Positions 1 through 6,954 of a DNA stretch of 7,235 nucleotides are shown here, piece after piece. The position numbers were made by a program, and so were the translations under genes. The stretch is taken from assembly GCA_024762895.1 (NCBI GenBank), contig JANTGN010000135.1, positions 1 to 7,235 of the forward strand. The letters run 5' to 3'. The notes beneath the pieces were generated by a model. It was not told the origin of the DNA. It did not search any database and saw only the letters and a list, made by a program, of their open reading frames with translations. How positions within the stretch are numbered: position 1 is the first letter of the stretch; each line of letters starts with the position of its first letter. The DNA is from Thiotrichales bacterium. GTDB taxonomy: Bacteria; Pseudomonadota; Gammaproteobacteria; J044.

Positions 1-132
1 CTCTCCAGTATTGCACCAACTATCCTGCACTTAATGGGTATCGAGCAGCCTGAAGAGATGACCGGAAAGTCGCTGTTACTCAGTGGGCTGGAAAGAGAGC
101 TTCAGCCCGATGCATTACCCGGCGTTGCCTGA
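1..132 (+). CDS. gpmI: 2,3-bisphosphoglycerate-independent phosphoglycerate mutase, C-terminal end (partial)
   Basis: The window opens inside this gene; only the last 43 codons and the TGA stop (130-132) are present. The family interconverts 3- and 2-phosphoglycerate in glycolysis and gluconeogenesis, is a cytoplasmic Mn-dependent alkaline-phosphatase-fold enzyme and is normally about 510 residues. The visible piece contains the segment IAPTILHLMGI followed by EEMTGKSLL, which matches the characteristic C-terminal ending of this family (pattern: hydrophobic-AP-T-hydrophobic-L-x-G, then P-x-EMTG-K/R-S/P-L). A tail of about 15 residues after SLL is slightly longer than in some relatives. The catalytic Ser and the metal ligands lie upstream of the window and cannot be checked. 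Other alkaline-phosphatase-superfamily members share a similar ending, but EMTG after the LMG motif favours gpmI. The link to the downstream cluster is probably only positional. Confidence 0.85.
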   Translation, partial: LSSIAPTILHLMGIEQPEEMTGKSLLLSGLERELQPDALPGVA

Positions 133-172
133 TTACAGGAGTGAGTGTGGAATACCTGTTGAATAATCGTTT

Positions 173-203
173 AGCGGAGCAGCAAGGCCCTGCTGAATCC
201 GCT
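173..203 (+). terminator. Strong imperfect stem-loop in the spacer after gpmI (possible terminator or leader structure)
   Basis: AGCGGA (173-178) is the exact reverse complement of TCCGCT (198-203), and CAGCA (180-184) is that of TGCTG (191-195). Together they form an 11-bp stem with a small asymmetric internal loop (G179 against A196-A197) and a 6-base loop, AGGCCC. It lies 40 bases after the gpmI stop and 50 bases before the next start. The bases after it are only moderately T-rich (TTGTAGTGTTCT) with no real U-tract, so a classical intrinsic terminator is not well supported. It may instead protect the gpmI mRNA 3' end, cause partial termination, or fold in the leader of the downstream operon. 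The structure is seen in the sequence; its role is inference. Confidence 0.4.
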
Positions 204-252
204 TGTAGTGTTCTGAATATTATCACTTGCCACATCAACCCAGGGGAGCCTC

Positions 253-3200
253 ATGGCCATACGTGTGGGTATACACCACAAGACCGTTTATAAATTTGAT
301 CGACTTGTTTCGCTCGCCCCGCACCAGATACGTCTACGCCCGGCCCCGCACACGCGTACCCCCGTTCATCAGTATTCCATCAAGGTAGAGCCAGAGGATC
401 ACTTTATAAACTGGCAACAGGACCCCTTTGGGAACTTTATAGGGCGATACGTCTTTGAAAAAAAGACCCGGAAACTCTCCATAGAGGTCGACCTGGTCGT
501 TGACATGGTCACCATCAACCCCTTTGACTTTTTTGTCGAAAAGTATGCCGACCAGTTCCCATTCGAATACGAACCCCAGTTGCAAAAGGAACTGGCTCCC
601 TACTTCGAGAAACGAGAAGATGGCCCGCTGCTCAGGGAATGGATCAACCAGCTAGAGGGCCTGCGTACGGATCATATCGTCTATTACCTGGTCGACCTTA
701 ACCATAAGTTACAGGAACATATCGGCTACGAGATCCGCATGGAGCCCGGGGTTCAAAGCTGTGAGGAGACCCTGGAACGCCGAATGGGGTCCTGCCGTGA
801 CACTGGCTGGTTACTGGTACAGATCCTCCGGCATCTGGGTCTGGCTGCCCGGTTCGTTTCAGGCTATCTGATACAGCTAACGCCCGATGTTAAATCACTG
901 GATGGTCCCTCAGGGCCCGAAAAAGATTTCACCGACCTGCATGCCTGGGCCGAGGTCTATATCCCGGGCGCGGGCTGGATCGGGCTGGACCCCACCTCGG
1001 GCCTCTTTGCCGGAGAAGGTCATATTCCGCTTGCCTGTACACCTGACCCAGTCAGCGCTGCCCCCGTGACTGGGGCCGTCGATGAATGCGAAGTCGAATT
1101 CGAGTTTGAGAACACCGTGACTCGAATTCATGAGGACCCTCGTGTCACCAAGCCCTATACCGAAGAGCAATGGCAGGCCGTGATGGCACTGGGCGAACAA
1201 GTCGAGGCCGAACTCAAGGCCAACGATGTCAGGTTGACCATGGGGGGCGAACCCACCTTTGTCTCGATTGATGATATGGATGGGGCGCAATGGAATATCG
1301 AGGCCCTGGGACAACATAAAAGAGAACGGGCTGAAGTCATACTCAGAAGGCTGTGGAAAAAATTTGCCCAAGGTGGCGTGCTGCATCATGGACAGGGGAA
1401 ATGGTACCCGGGTGAACCCCTGCCAAGATGGGCACTGGGCTGTTACTGGAGGGCGGACGGTGTACCCGTCTGGGACGCCCCGGAACTGATTGCTGACCCG
1501 ATACAAGCTGGTCGTTCCACATCGGATCATGCTGAGTCCTTTGCCCAGGCCCTGGCCAGACAGCTGGGCATTGCTTCTTCACACGTCATACCGGGTTTTG
1601 AAGATGCCCTGTATTACCTGTGGAAGGAAGGCACCCTGCCGAAGAACGTCGATGTGCTGGACAATAAACTATCCAATAAGATTGATAGAGATCGTGTACG
1701 ACGAGTCTTTGAACAGGGTCTTGACCAGGTCGTAGGTTATGCCCTCCCCATGGCCTGGGATCCGGTTGAACAGCGCTGGGTCAGTTCTCACTGGGAATTC
1801 AGCCGTGAGCATATGTTTCTGATGCCCGGTGACTCTCCCATGGGCTTCAGATTACCCCTCGACAGCCTGCTCTGGCAAAAGGAAAAGGATCGGCATAAAC
1901 ATATCGATGCAGACCCCTTTGCCGAACATGAAACCCTGCCCGGCGCTATCAGCGATCGTTACACACAATTCAAACCAACTTATAAGGGTATGGATCACCG
2001 TACGGAGCAGGGTGTTGCCGATGACGCGGAAGATGAAAGTAAGTTTTTTGTCAGGACTGCCCTGTGTGTCGAACCCAGAAATGGTCATCTCCATATCTTC
2101 CTGCCCCCCATCTCTCAACTCAATCACTGGCTGGGACTGATCGGACAAATAGAGACTATTGCCAGGGAGCTTGACCAGCCTATCATCCTTGAAGGCTACG
2201 ATGCCCCCCATGATCACCGACTGAAACGGTTTTCAGTCACACCGGACCCCGGAGTCATCGAGGTCAACATACAACCCACCGATAACTGGAAAGACCTGGT
2301 TGAGAACACCGAGACACTCTACGAAGAGGCGCATCAATCACGCCTGGGTACCGAGAAATTCATGTTGGATGGTCGGCATACCGGTACCGGCGGGGGTAAT
2401 CACGTAACGCTGGGCGGCCCCTCACCAGCCGATAGCCCAATCCTACGCAAACCCGAACTTCTCAGCAGCCTGATTCGCTACTGGCAGAACCATCCCGCAC
2501 TCTCCTATCTGTTCTCGGGTCTGTTTATCGGTCCTACCTCACAGGCACCTCGTGTCGATGAGGCCCGTGATGACAGCCTCTATGAGCTTGAGATTGCCCT
2601 GCAACAGATTCCTAAGGGTGAGATACCTTCACCCTGGATAGTTGACAGGGTCATGCGCAATCTACTGGCTGACATGACCGGAAATACCCATCGTGCAGAG
2701 TTCTGTATCGATAAACTGTATTCACCGGCCTCAGCAACAGGGCGTCTGGGACTGGTCGAATTTCGCGGGTTTGAAATGCCACCACATGCCCGCATGTCAG
2801 TAGTTCAAAACCTGTTACTGCGCACCCTGGTATCCCGCTTCTGGAAAACACCCTACGAGGAAAAACCCGTTCACTGGGGCACCGAATTGCATGACCGCTT
2901 TATGTTACCCCACTATGTGGAGCGGGATATGGCTGATGTCATCGACAACCTCAGGCGCTGGGGTTACCCGATGGAACATGAATGGTTTGACCCCTTTACG
3001 GAATTCCGATTTCCTCATTATGGACGCATTAATATTGATGATATCGAGCTCGAACTCAGATTCGCTATCGAGCCCTGGCATGTTCTGGGGGAAGAAATCA
3101 CGGCCCAGGGTACCTCACGATTTGTCGACTCCTCTGTTGAACGGTTACAGATTAAGGTACGCGGTATGACCAAGGGCCGACATATCATTGCCTGCAATGG

Positions 3201-3555
3201 ACAGATCATACCCCTGAGAAGCACGGGTGAACGAAGTGAATATGTGGCCGGTGTCCGCTACAAGGCCTGGGATCCCGTCTCAGGACTGCACCCTACCCTG
3301 CCCATCAACTCACCCCTGGTCTTTGACGTCATCGATCGTTGGGCCATGCGCTCCCTGGGCGGCTGTACCTATCATGTCGCCCATCCGGGAGGCCTTAATC
3401 CAGAAACCTTCCCGGTCAACGCGTATGAGGCTGAGTCGAGAAGGTTGGCACGATTCTCGCCTATAGGACATACGGGTGGAAAGCTCAAAATTAAAAATAA
3501 GCCGGTGAATCCCGATCATCCGTTCACGCTGGATCTAAGATATAGCAATAGTTGA
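253..3555 (+). CDS. Transglutaminase-like / DUF2126 (circularly permuted glutamine-synthetase-like amidoligase) fusion protein
   Basis: This 1100-residue, probably cytoplasmic protein (no signal peptide or membrane segment) has three parts. Residues about 3-85 resemble the bacterial transglutaminase N-terminal domain. About 140-265 are a transglutaminase-like papain-fold core with a visible triad: Cys181 in GSCRD, His230 in LHAWAEVY and Asp246 in GLDPTSG. About 300-1095 are DUF2126, which published domain analysis places in the glutamine-synthetase-like COOH-NH2 ligase fold in permuted form. Supporting motifs are LTMGGEPTF (328-336), EVNIQP (670-675), the glycine-rich GTGGGNHVTLGG (711-722) and LVEFRGFEMPPH (834-845), carrying acidic, Asn, His and Arg residues expected for metal, ATP and acyl-phosphate handling. 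The fused architecture and length are usual for the family. ATG 253 is the start because AGGGGAG (242-248) precedes it, an in-frame TGA lies at 214-216, and the N-terminal motif begins at once. It is first of a tight operon with the ATP-grasp and alpha-E genes. The reaction is unknown; amide ligation plus amide hydrolysis or transfer is inferred. Confidence 0.93.
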   Translation: MAIRVGIHHKTVYKFDRLVSLAPHQIRLRPAPHTRTPVHQYSIKVEPEDHFINWQQDPFGNFIGRYVFEKKTRKLSIEVDLVVDMVTINPFDFFVEKYADQFPFEYEPQLQKELAPYFEKREDGPLLREWINQLEGLRTDHIVYYLVDLNHKLQEHIGYEIRMEPGVQSCEETLERRMGSCRDTGWLLVQILRHLGLAARFVSGYLIQLTPDVKSLDGPSGPEKDFTDLHAWAEVYIPGAGWIGLDPTSGLFAGEGHIPLACTPDPVSAAPVTGAVDECEVEFEFENTVTRIHEDPRVTKPYTEEQWQAVMALGEQVEAELKANDVRLTMGGEPTFVSIDDMDGAQWNIEALGQHKRERAEVILRRLWKKFAQGGVLHHGQGKWYPGEPLPRWALGCYWRADGVPVWDAPELIADPIQAGRSTSDHAESFAQALARQLGIASSHVIPGFEDALYYLWKEGTLPKNVDVLDNKLSNKIDRDRVRRVFEQGLDQVVGYALPMAWDPVEQRWVSSHWEFSREHMFLMPGDSPMGFRLPLDSLLWQKEKDRHKHIDADPFAEHETLPGAISDRYTQFKPTYKGMDHRTEQGVADDAEDESKFFVRTALCVEPRNGHLHIFLPPISQLNHWLGLIGQIETIARELDQPIILEGYDAPHDHRLKRFSVTPDPGVIEVNIQPTDNWKDLVENTETLYEEAHQSRLGTEKFMLDGRHTGTGGGNHVTLGGPSPADSPILRKPELLSSLIRYWQNHPALSYLFSGLFIGPTSQAPRVDEARDDSLYELEIALQQIPKGEIPSPWIVDRVMRNLLADMTGNTHRAEFCIDKLYSPASATGRLGLVEFRGFEMPPHARMSVVQNLLLRTLVSRFWKTPYEEKPVHWGTELHDRFMLPHYVERDMADVIDNLRRWGYPMEHEWFDPFTEFRFPHYGRINIDDIELELRFAIEPWHVLGEEITAQGTSRFVDSSVERLQIKVRGMTKGRHIIACNGQIIPLRSTGERSEYVAGVRYKAWDPVSGLHPTLPINSPLVFDVIDRWAMRSLGGCTYHVAHPGGLNPETFPVNAYEAESRRLARFSPIGHTGGKLKIKNKPVNPDHPFTLDLRYSNS
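1096..1129. repeat. 10-bp perfect inverted repeat inside the fusion gene, at the interdomain linker
   Basis: GAATTCGAGT (1096-1105) is the exact reverse complement of ACTCGAATTC (1120-1129), with a 14-base loop between. In mRNA the stem could be extended by a G-U pair. It falls at about codons 282-293, in the acidic linker between the transglutaminase-like domain and DUF2126. It may be chance, or an mRNA hairpin at a domain boundary. The pairing is seen directly; any function is inference. Confidence 0.5.
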
Positions 3556-3558
3556 GGA
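3553..3558 (+). promoter_or_regulatory. Shine-Dalgarno sequence TGAGGA overlapping the stop of the fusion gene, 21 bases before the ATP-grasp start
   Basis: GAGGA (3554-3558) overlaps the TGA stop (3553-3555) of the upstream gene. It is 7 bases from ATG 3566, which opens only a 9-codon ORF ending at TGA 3593-3595, but 21 bases from ATG 3580, the only plausible ATP-grasp start. The bases directly before ATG 3580 (AAAGACGAA) are a poor ribosome site. The sequence could serve translational coupling, either through re-initiation or via the mini-ORF that overlaps the true start. Confidence 0.45.
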
Positions 3559-3579
3559 TAAAGAAATGGTAAAGACGAA

Positions 3580-5034
3580 ATGCCTATTGATCTGACAGAG
3601 TATGACCCCGGCCGGTTTTATGATGAGACCCTGTCAGGAAAAAACCGTGCGCGCAGTTATAGCAAGGAACTCATCAGGCTCTTTCGAAAAATGGATGAGG
3701 AGGAACTCACTGCACGGCAGGCGGCAGCCGATCTGGCCATTAAGGAAATGGGCATAACCTTTAGGGTGTATACAGAGGAAGAGGGCACTATCGATCGTAA
3801 CTGGCCCTTTGATATCGTACCCAGGATTATTCCCAAGTCGGAATGGGACAGCATCGAGGCCGGGCTGATTCAACGTGTTAAGGCATTAAATTTATTCATC
3901 AATGACCTCTACCATGATCAGCAGATCATCAAGGATGGTGTATTTCCCAAAGAAGTGCTGGCCGACTCCAAAAACTTTCGACCACAATGCGTAGGCATTA
4001 CACCACCTTCGGGAGTCTGGGCCCATATCTGTGGTTCTGACCTGGTTCGTGATGCCGATGGTACCGTCTATGTCCTGGAGGACAACCTGCGAGTTCCCTC
4101 CGGTGTTTCTTACATGCTGGAAAACAGACAGGTCACCAAGCGCGTGTTTCCCGAACTGTTTGAGACCTATGCCCCTTTACCTGTTGATGATTATCCGACC
4201 CAACTGCATGACATGCTAACTTCCATCTCTCCGAGGAAGATCAAACGTCCCGAGGTTGTAGTCTTGACACCAGGCATCTATAACTCGGCCTACTTCGAGC
4301 ATGCCTACCTTGCGCACCAAATGGGAGCAGAGCTGGTCCAGGGTAGCGACTTATTCGTCGACAGTGACGACTGTATCTATATGCGCACCGTTGCCGGACC
4401 GCAACGTGTTGATGTGATTTATCGCAGGATTGACGATGAATTTATGGATCCAGAGGCCTTTAATAAAGACTCCATGCTTGGGGTACCGGGACTTCTGCGT
4501 GCCTGGAAGGCAGGTAACGTAGGCCTGGCCAATGCACCAGGGGCCGGCGTGGCTGACGACAAGGTCGTCTATGCCTTTGTACCAGATATTATTCGCTATT
4601 ATCTGAATGAAGAACCGGGTATACCCAATGTACCTACCTATCGCTGCATGTATAAAGAAGAACGTGAATTTGTACTGGCCAATCTGGAGAAGCTGGTGAT
4701 TAAACCGGCCAATGAATCCGGTGGTTATGGCATGCTCATCGGGCCGAATTCCACTAAGGCCGAGCGCGATGAGTTTGAAAGGCTTATTAAAAGAAATCCC
4801 AGGAACTATATTGCCCAGCCTACCCTGGGCATCTCTACCGTACCGACTATAGCTGGCAACAACCTGGAGCCACGTCATGTTGATCTGAGGCCCTTCATTC
4901 TCAGTGGGAAACGAACCACTGTTACCACCGGCGGACTCACCCGTGTAGCACTGCGCAAAGGATCTTTAGTCGTCAATTCATCTCAGGGTGGCGGATCCAA
5001 AGATACCTGGATTGTGCCGGACACAGGGAATTAA
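3580..5034 (+). CDS. Circularly permuted ATP-grasp type 2 ligase (DUF404/DUF407 family)
   Basis: This 484-residue protein matches the usual length and sequence of the family along its whole length. The N-terminus (YDPGRFYDE, residues 8-16) and the block from MGITFRVY through WPFDIVPRII are typical. ATP-grasp motifs appear in permuted order: the metal-binding strand LEDNLRVPSG (166-175, with Glu167, Asp168 and Asn169) comes before the nucleotide-binding Lys375 and the glycine-rich ESGGYG (379-384). ATP-grasp enzymes activate a carboxylate as acyl-phosphate and join it to an amine or thiol; the substrate of this subfamily is not known. ATG 3580 is the first in-frame start after the TAA at 3559-3561 and gives the family N-terminus, although its ribosome site is weak. 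The gene lies 24 bases after the fusion gene and 2 bases before the alpha-E gene, and in other genomes the ATP-grasp and alpha-E parts can be fused. No signal peptide or membrane segment is seen, so a cytoplasmic location is inferred. Confidence 0.93.
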   Translation: MPIDLTEYDPGRFYDETLSGKNRARSYSKELIRLFRKMDEEELTARQAAADLAIKEMGITFRVYTEEEGTIDRNWPFDIVPRIIPKSEWDSIEAGLIQRVKALNLFINDLYHDQQIIKDGVFPKEVLADSKNFRPQCVGITPPSGVWAHICGSDLVRDADGTVYVLEDNLRVPSGVSYMLENRQVTKRVFPELFETYAPLPVDDYPTQLHDMLTSISPRKIKRPEVVVLTPGIYNSAYFEHAYLAHQMGAELVQGSDLFVDSDDCIYMRTVAGPQRVDVIYRRIDDEFMDPEAFNKDSMLGVPGLLRAWKAGNVGLANAPGAGVADDKVVYAFVPDIIRYYLNEEPGIPNVPTYRCMYKEEREFVLANLEKLVIKPANESGGYGMLIGPNSTKAERDEFERLIKRNPRNYIAQPTLGISTVPTIAGNNLEPRHVDLRPFILSGKRTTVTTGGLTRVALRKGSLVVNSSQGGGSKDTWIVPDTGN

Positions 5035-5036
5035 AT

Positions 5037-5975
5037 ATGTTATCTCGTGTTGCTGAAACTATTTACTGGGCCGGACGCTATATGGAGCGGGCCGAAAATA
5101 CCGCGCGCCTGGTACGGGTCAATTCACATCTGGTGCTGGACTCGCCCAAGGGGATATCTCCCGGCTGGGAACCGCTGATCTGGATAACAGGCCTTGAACA
5201 GGAATATTTCCAGACCTATAAGGAAACGACCGAACGTAATGTCGTCAAATTTCTCATCAGCGACCCCCATAATCCGAGCTCCATCCTCAGCACCCTGGTA
5301 AATGCCCGAGAAAATTGCCGCACGATAAGAGAGATCCTGCCCCGCACGGCATGGGAGAAACTCAACGAGCTCTATCTCTTCGCCAGGGAAGAGGCCCAGT
5401 CCGGATTAACCAAAAAAGGCCGCGATGACTACCTGGATGGCATCATCACTGGCTCCCAGCAACTGAACGGGCTGCTAGCCACGATCATGTATCGTGATGA
5501 AGGCTGGCACTTCCTGCGGATTGGCAGAAGTCTTGAACGTGCCGATATGACAACCCGAATTCTCGATGTTCGCTCAACCGACCTGTTACCCGATGCTGAT
5601 GAACTCTTTGAATCACGGAGCCTGGAGAGCGTACAGTGGATTGGCATACTCAAATCTCTGTCTGCCTATTCTATCTATCGACGCAAGATTCAGGTTCGTG
5701 TTAGCCGGGTCCCCATCCTGGAATTTCTGTTTCATGATACGCTGTTCCCAAGGGCATTTGCCCATTGCATCAGTTCAGTAGAAGAGAGTGTGGGGATGCT
5801 TCCGCATAACGCGGTGCCTTTGAAATCTCTGAGGAGACTTGAAGTGAAACTCAGGCGAAAAAATATGGATGCCCTGAAACAGGATGAACTACATCAATTC
5901 ATTGATGAACTTCAGCTGTCCATACTGCGTTTTCATGGGGTACTGGCAAAACAATATTTTCTGCCGCACCAATGA
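5037..5975 (+). CDS. Alpha-E domain protein (DUF403 family)
   Basis: This 312-residue, apparently all-helical, soluble protein has the diagnostic N-terminus: MLSRVAETIYW followed by AGRYMERAENTARLV (residues 12-26). A second copy of that signature, GRSLERADMTTRIL, is at 163-176, indicating two related helical halves. The length is normal for the family. No catalytic activity is established; it is regularly found beside, or fused to, the permuted ATP-grasp enzyme and is thought to act with it, perhaps as a partner or substrate-binding module (inference). ATG 5037 is only 2 bases after the ATP-grasp stop. Its ribosome site AGGGA (5025-5029) lies inside the last codons of that gene, so translation of the two is probably coupled. 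The protein is intact, with no frameshift and no unusual composition. Confidence 0.93.
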   Translation: MLSRVAETIYWAGRYMERAENTARLVRVNSHLVLDSPKGISPGWEPLIWITGLEQEYFQTYKETTERNVVKFLISDPHNPSSILSTLVNARENCRTIREILPRTAWEKLNELYLFAREEAQSGLTKKGRDDYLDGIITGSQQLNGLLATIMYRDEGWHFLRIGRSLERADMTTRILDVRSTDLLPDADELFESRSLESVQWIGILKSLSAYSIYRRKIQVRVSRVPILEFLFHDTLFPRAFAHCISSVEESVGMLPHNAVPLKSLRRLEVKLRRKNMDALKQDELHQFIDELQLSILRFHGVLAKQYFLPHQ

Positions 5976-6056
5976 TGTGCAAAAAAGACTCACCCTTCAT
6001 TAAAGATTCAATGCCCAATTCCACGACAGGGGTTTATTGATCATGAATTTAAGACC

Positions 6057-6083
6057 ATACTAAACATATATTCCAGTTAGTAT
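6057..6083. promoter_or_regulatory. 7-bp dyad surrounding a candidate -10 box upstream of the Anbu gene
   Basis: ATACTAA (6057-6063) and TTAGTAT (6077-6083) are exact reverse complements, 13 bases apart, so the half-site centres are 20 bp (about two helical turns) apart. Between them lies TATATT (6067-6072), a 5-of-6 match to a sigma-70 -10 box. The matching -35 region is weak (TGAATT at 6044-6049); TTGATC at 6037-6042 looks better but would need an overlong 24-bp spacer. The 124-base AT-rich spacer 5976-6099 shows no convincing terminator. The site could be a promoter with an overlapping operator, or an mRNA hairpin just before the weak Anbu ribosome site. The function is inference. Confidence 0.3.
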
Positions 6084-6099
6084 TCCTATGGATTAGCAT

Positions 6100-6909
6100 A
6101 TGACCTATTGTCTCGGACTAAGTCTTGATGAGGGACTGGTATTCGCATCGGATTCCCGCACCAATGCGGGCGTCGATTACGTTACCACCTATAGCAAGAT
6201 GCATCTATTCACACCCGCAGAAGACCGACTCTTTGTCATTCTCTCTGCCGGTAATCTGGCCACGACACAGGAAGTCATTAATCATATACAACGCGATATT
6301 GATTACCCCACGGGTGGCACCAACCTCAGCAATGTCAAATACCTGTTCGAGGCAGCCGAATACGTAGGGAAGATCAGCCAGGAGGTTCAGCTGCAACATA
6401 GTCACGCCCTTTCCCATACGGGTGTTAGCGGTGAGACGACCCTCCTGATTGGAGGACAGATTAAAGGACAACCCCATGGTCTGATGCTGATCTATCCCCA
6501 GGGCAACTACATTACCTCTTCTCCACAGACACCCTACCTTCAGATTGGAGAAAGCAAGTATGGCAAACCGGCACTGGACAGGATCGCCAATCCAGGTCTG
6601 TCATTGGCCGAGGGAGCACGACTGTGTCTGGTATCACTCGATGCCACCACCCGTTCCAATATCACTGTGGGCCCTCCATTTGAGGTCGCCACCTATGAAA
6701 AAGATGCCTTGAAACTCAATTGCCGCTGTAGTTTTGATGAAACAGACCCTTATCTGATCAATCTACGAGAATCCTGGAATTCCGGGATCAACGCCGTATT
6801 CCGTGGGCTTCCCCCCTTTGAGAGTAATACGCAGGAACAGCAACCCATAGAGTTTCCAGTGGCACAGCAGGCTGGGCAGATGATGACTCCGCCAGATCAG
6901 ACGACCTGA
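6100..6909 (+). CDS. anbu: Anbu (ancestral beta-subunit) proteasome-type N-terminal nucleophile peptidase
   Basis: This 269-residue protein belongs to the proteasome/HslV fold. The N-terminus MTYCLGLSL places Thr2 as the nucleophile after removal of Met1. ASDSRTNAG (16-24, with Asp18 and Arg20) and Lys33 in YSKMH match the conserved Asp and Lys around the proteasome active site. MTYC followed by SDSRTNAGVD marks Anbu rather than HslV or a 20S beta subunit. Known Anbu proteins self-assemble into open helical or ring-like cytoplasmic complexes; their natural substrate is unclear. ATG 6100 is fixed by the in-frame TAG at 6094-6096 and by the need for Thr at position 2; its ribosome site (GGA, 6090-6092) is weak. 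The last 29 residues (241-269) form a Gln/Pro-rich tail without Lys or Arg that appears longer than usual. Its position after the ligase and alpha-E genes is a conserved association and suggests a role in breaking down or trimming their product (inference). Confidence 0.93.
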   Translation: MTYCLGLSLDEGLVFASDSRTNAGVDYVTTYSKMHLFTPAEDRLFVILSAGNLATTQEVINHIQRDIDYPTGGTNLSNVKYLFEAAEYVGKISQEVQLQHSHALSHTGVSGETTLLIGGQIKGQPHGLMLIYPQGNYITSSPQTPYLQIGESKYGKPALDRIANPGLSLAEGARLCLVSLDATTRSNITVGPPFEVATYEKDALKLNCRCSFDETDPYLINLRESWNSGINAVFRGLPPFESNTQEQQPIEFPVAQQAGQMMTPPDQTT

Positions 6910-6954
6910 GCGGGGTGAAACCTTAACAACCTATTCAGTACAGGGAGCAACATC

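Noticed and set aside
159..187. Candidate sigma-70 promoter starting at TTGAAT (159-164) before the fusion gene
   Set aside because: No acceptable -10 box at 16-18 bp spacing, so no promoter is called in this spacer.
910..1530. 206-codon open frame on the - strand inside the fusion gene
   Set aside because: It lies wholly within a strongly conserved coding region, has no recognisable motif, and is explained by codon bias of the + strand gene.
2381..2390. 10-base palindrome CCGGTACCGG
   Set aside because: It encodes part of the conserved glycine-rich motif (TGTG) and has no loop; most likely a coincidence of codon choice.
4351..4878. 175-codon open frame on the - strand inside the ATP-grasp gene
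   Set aside because: It overlaps the most conserved ATP-grasp motifs; the product resembles no family and looks like an antisense shadow.
5992..6040. Possible terminator after the alpha-E gene (ACCC ... GGGGT followed by TTTATT)
   Set aside because: Only 3-4 base pairs with a loop of about 13 to 35 bases, too weak for an intrinsic terminator.
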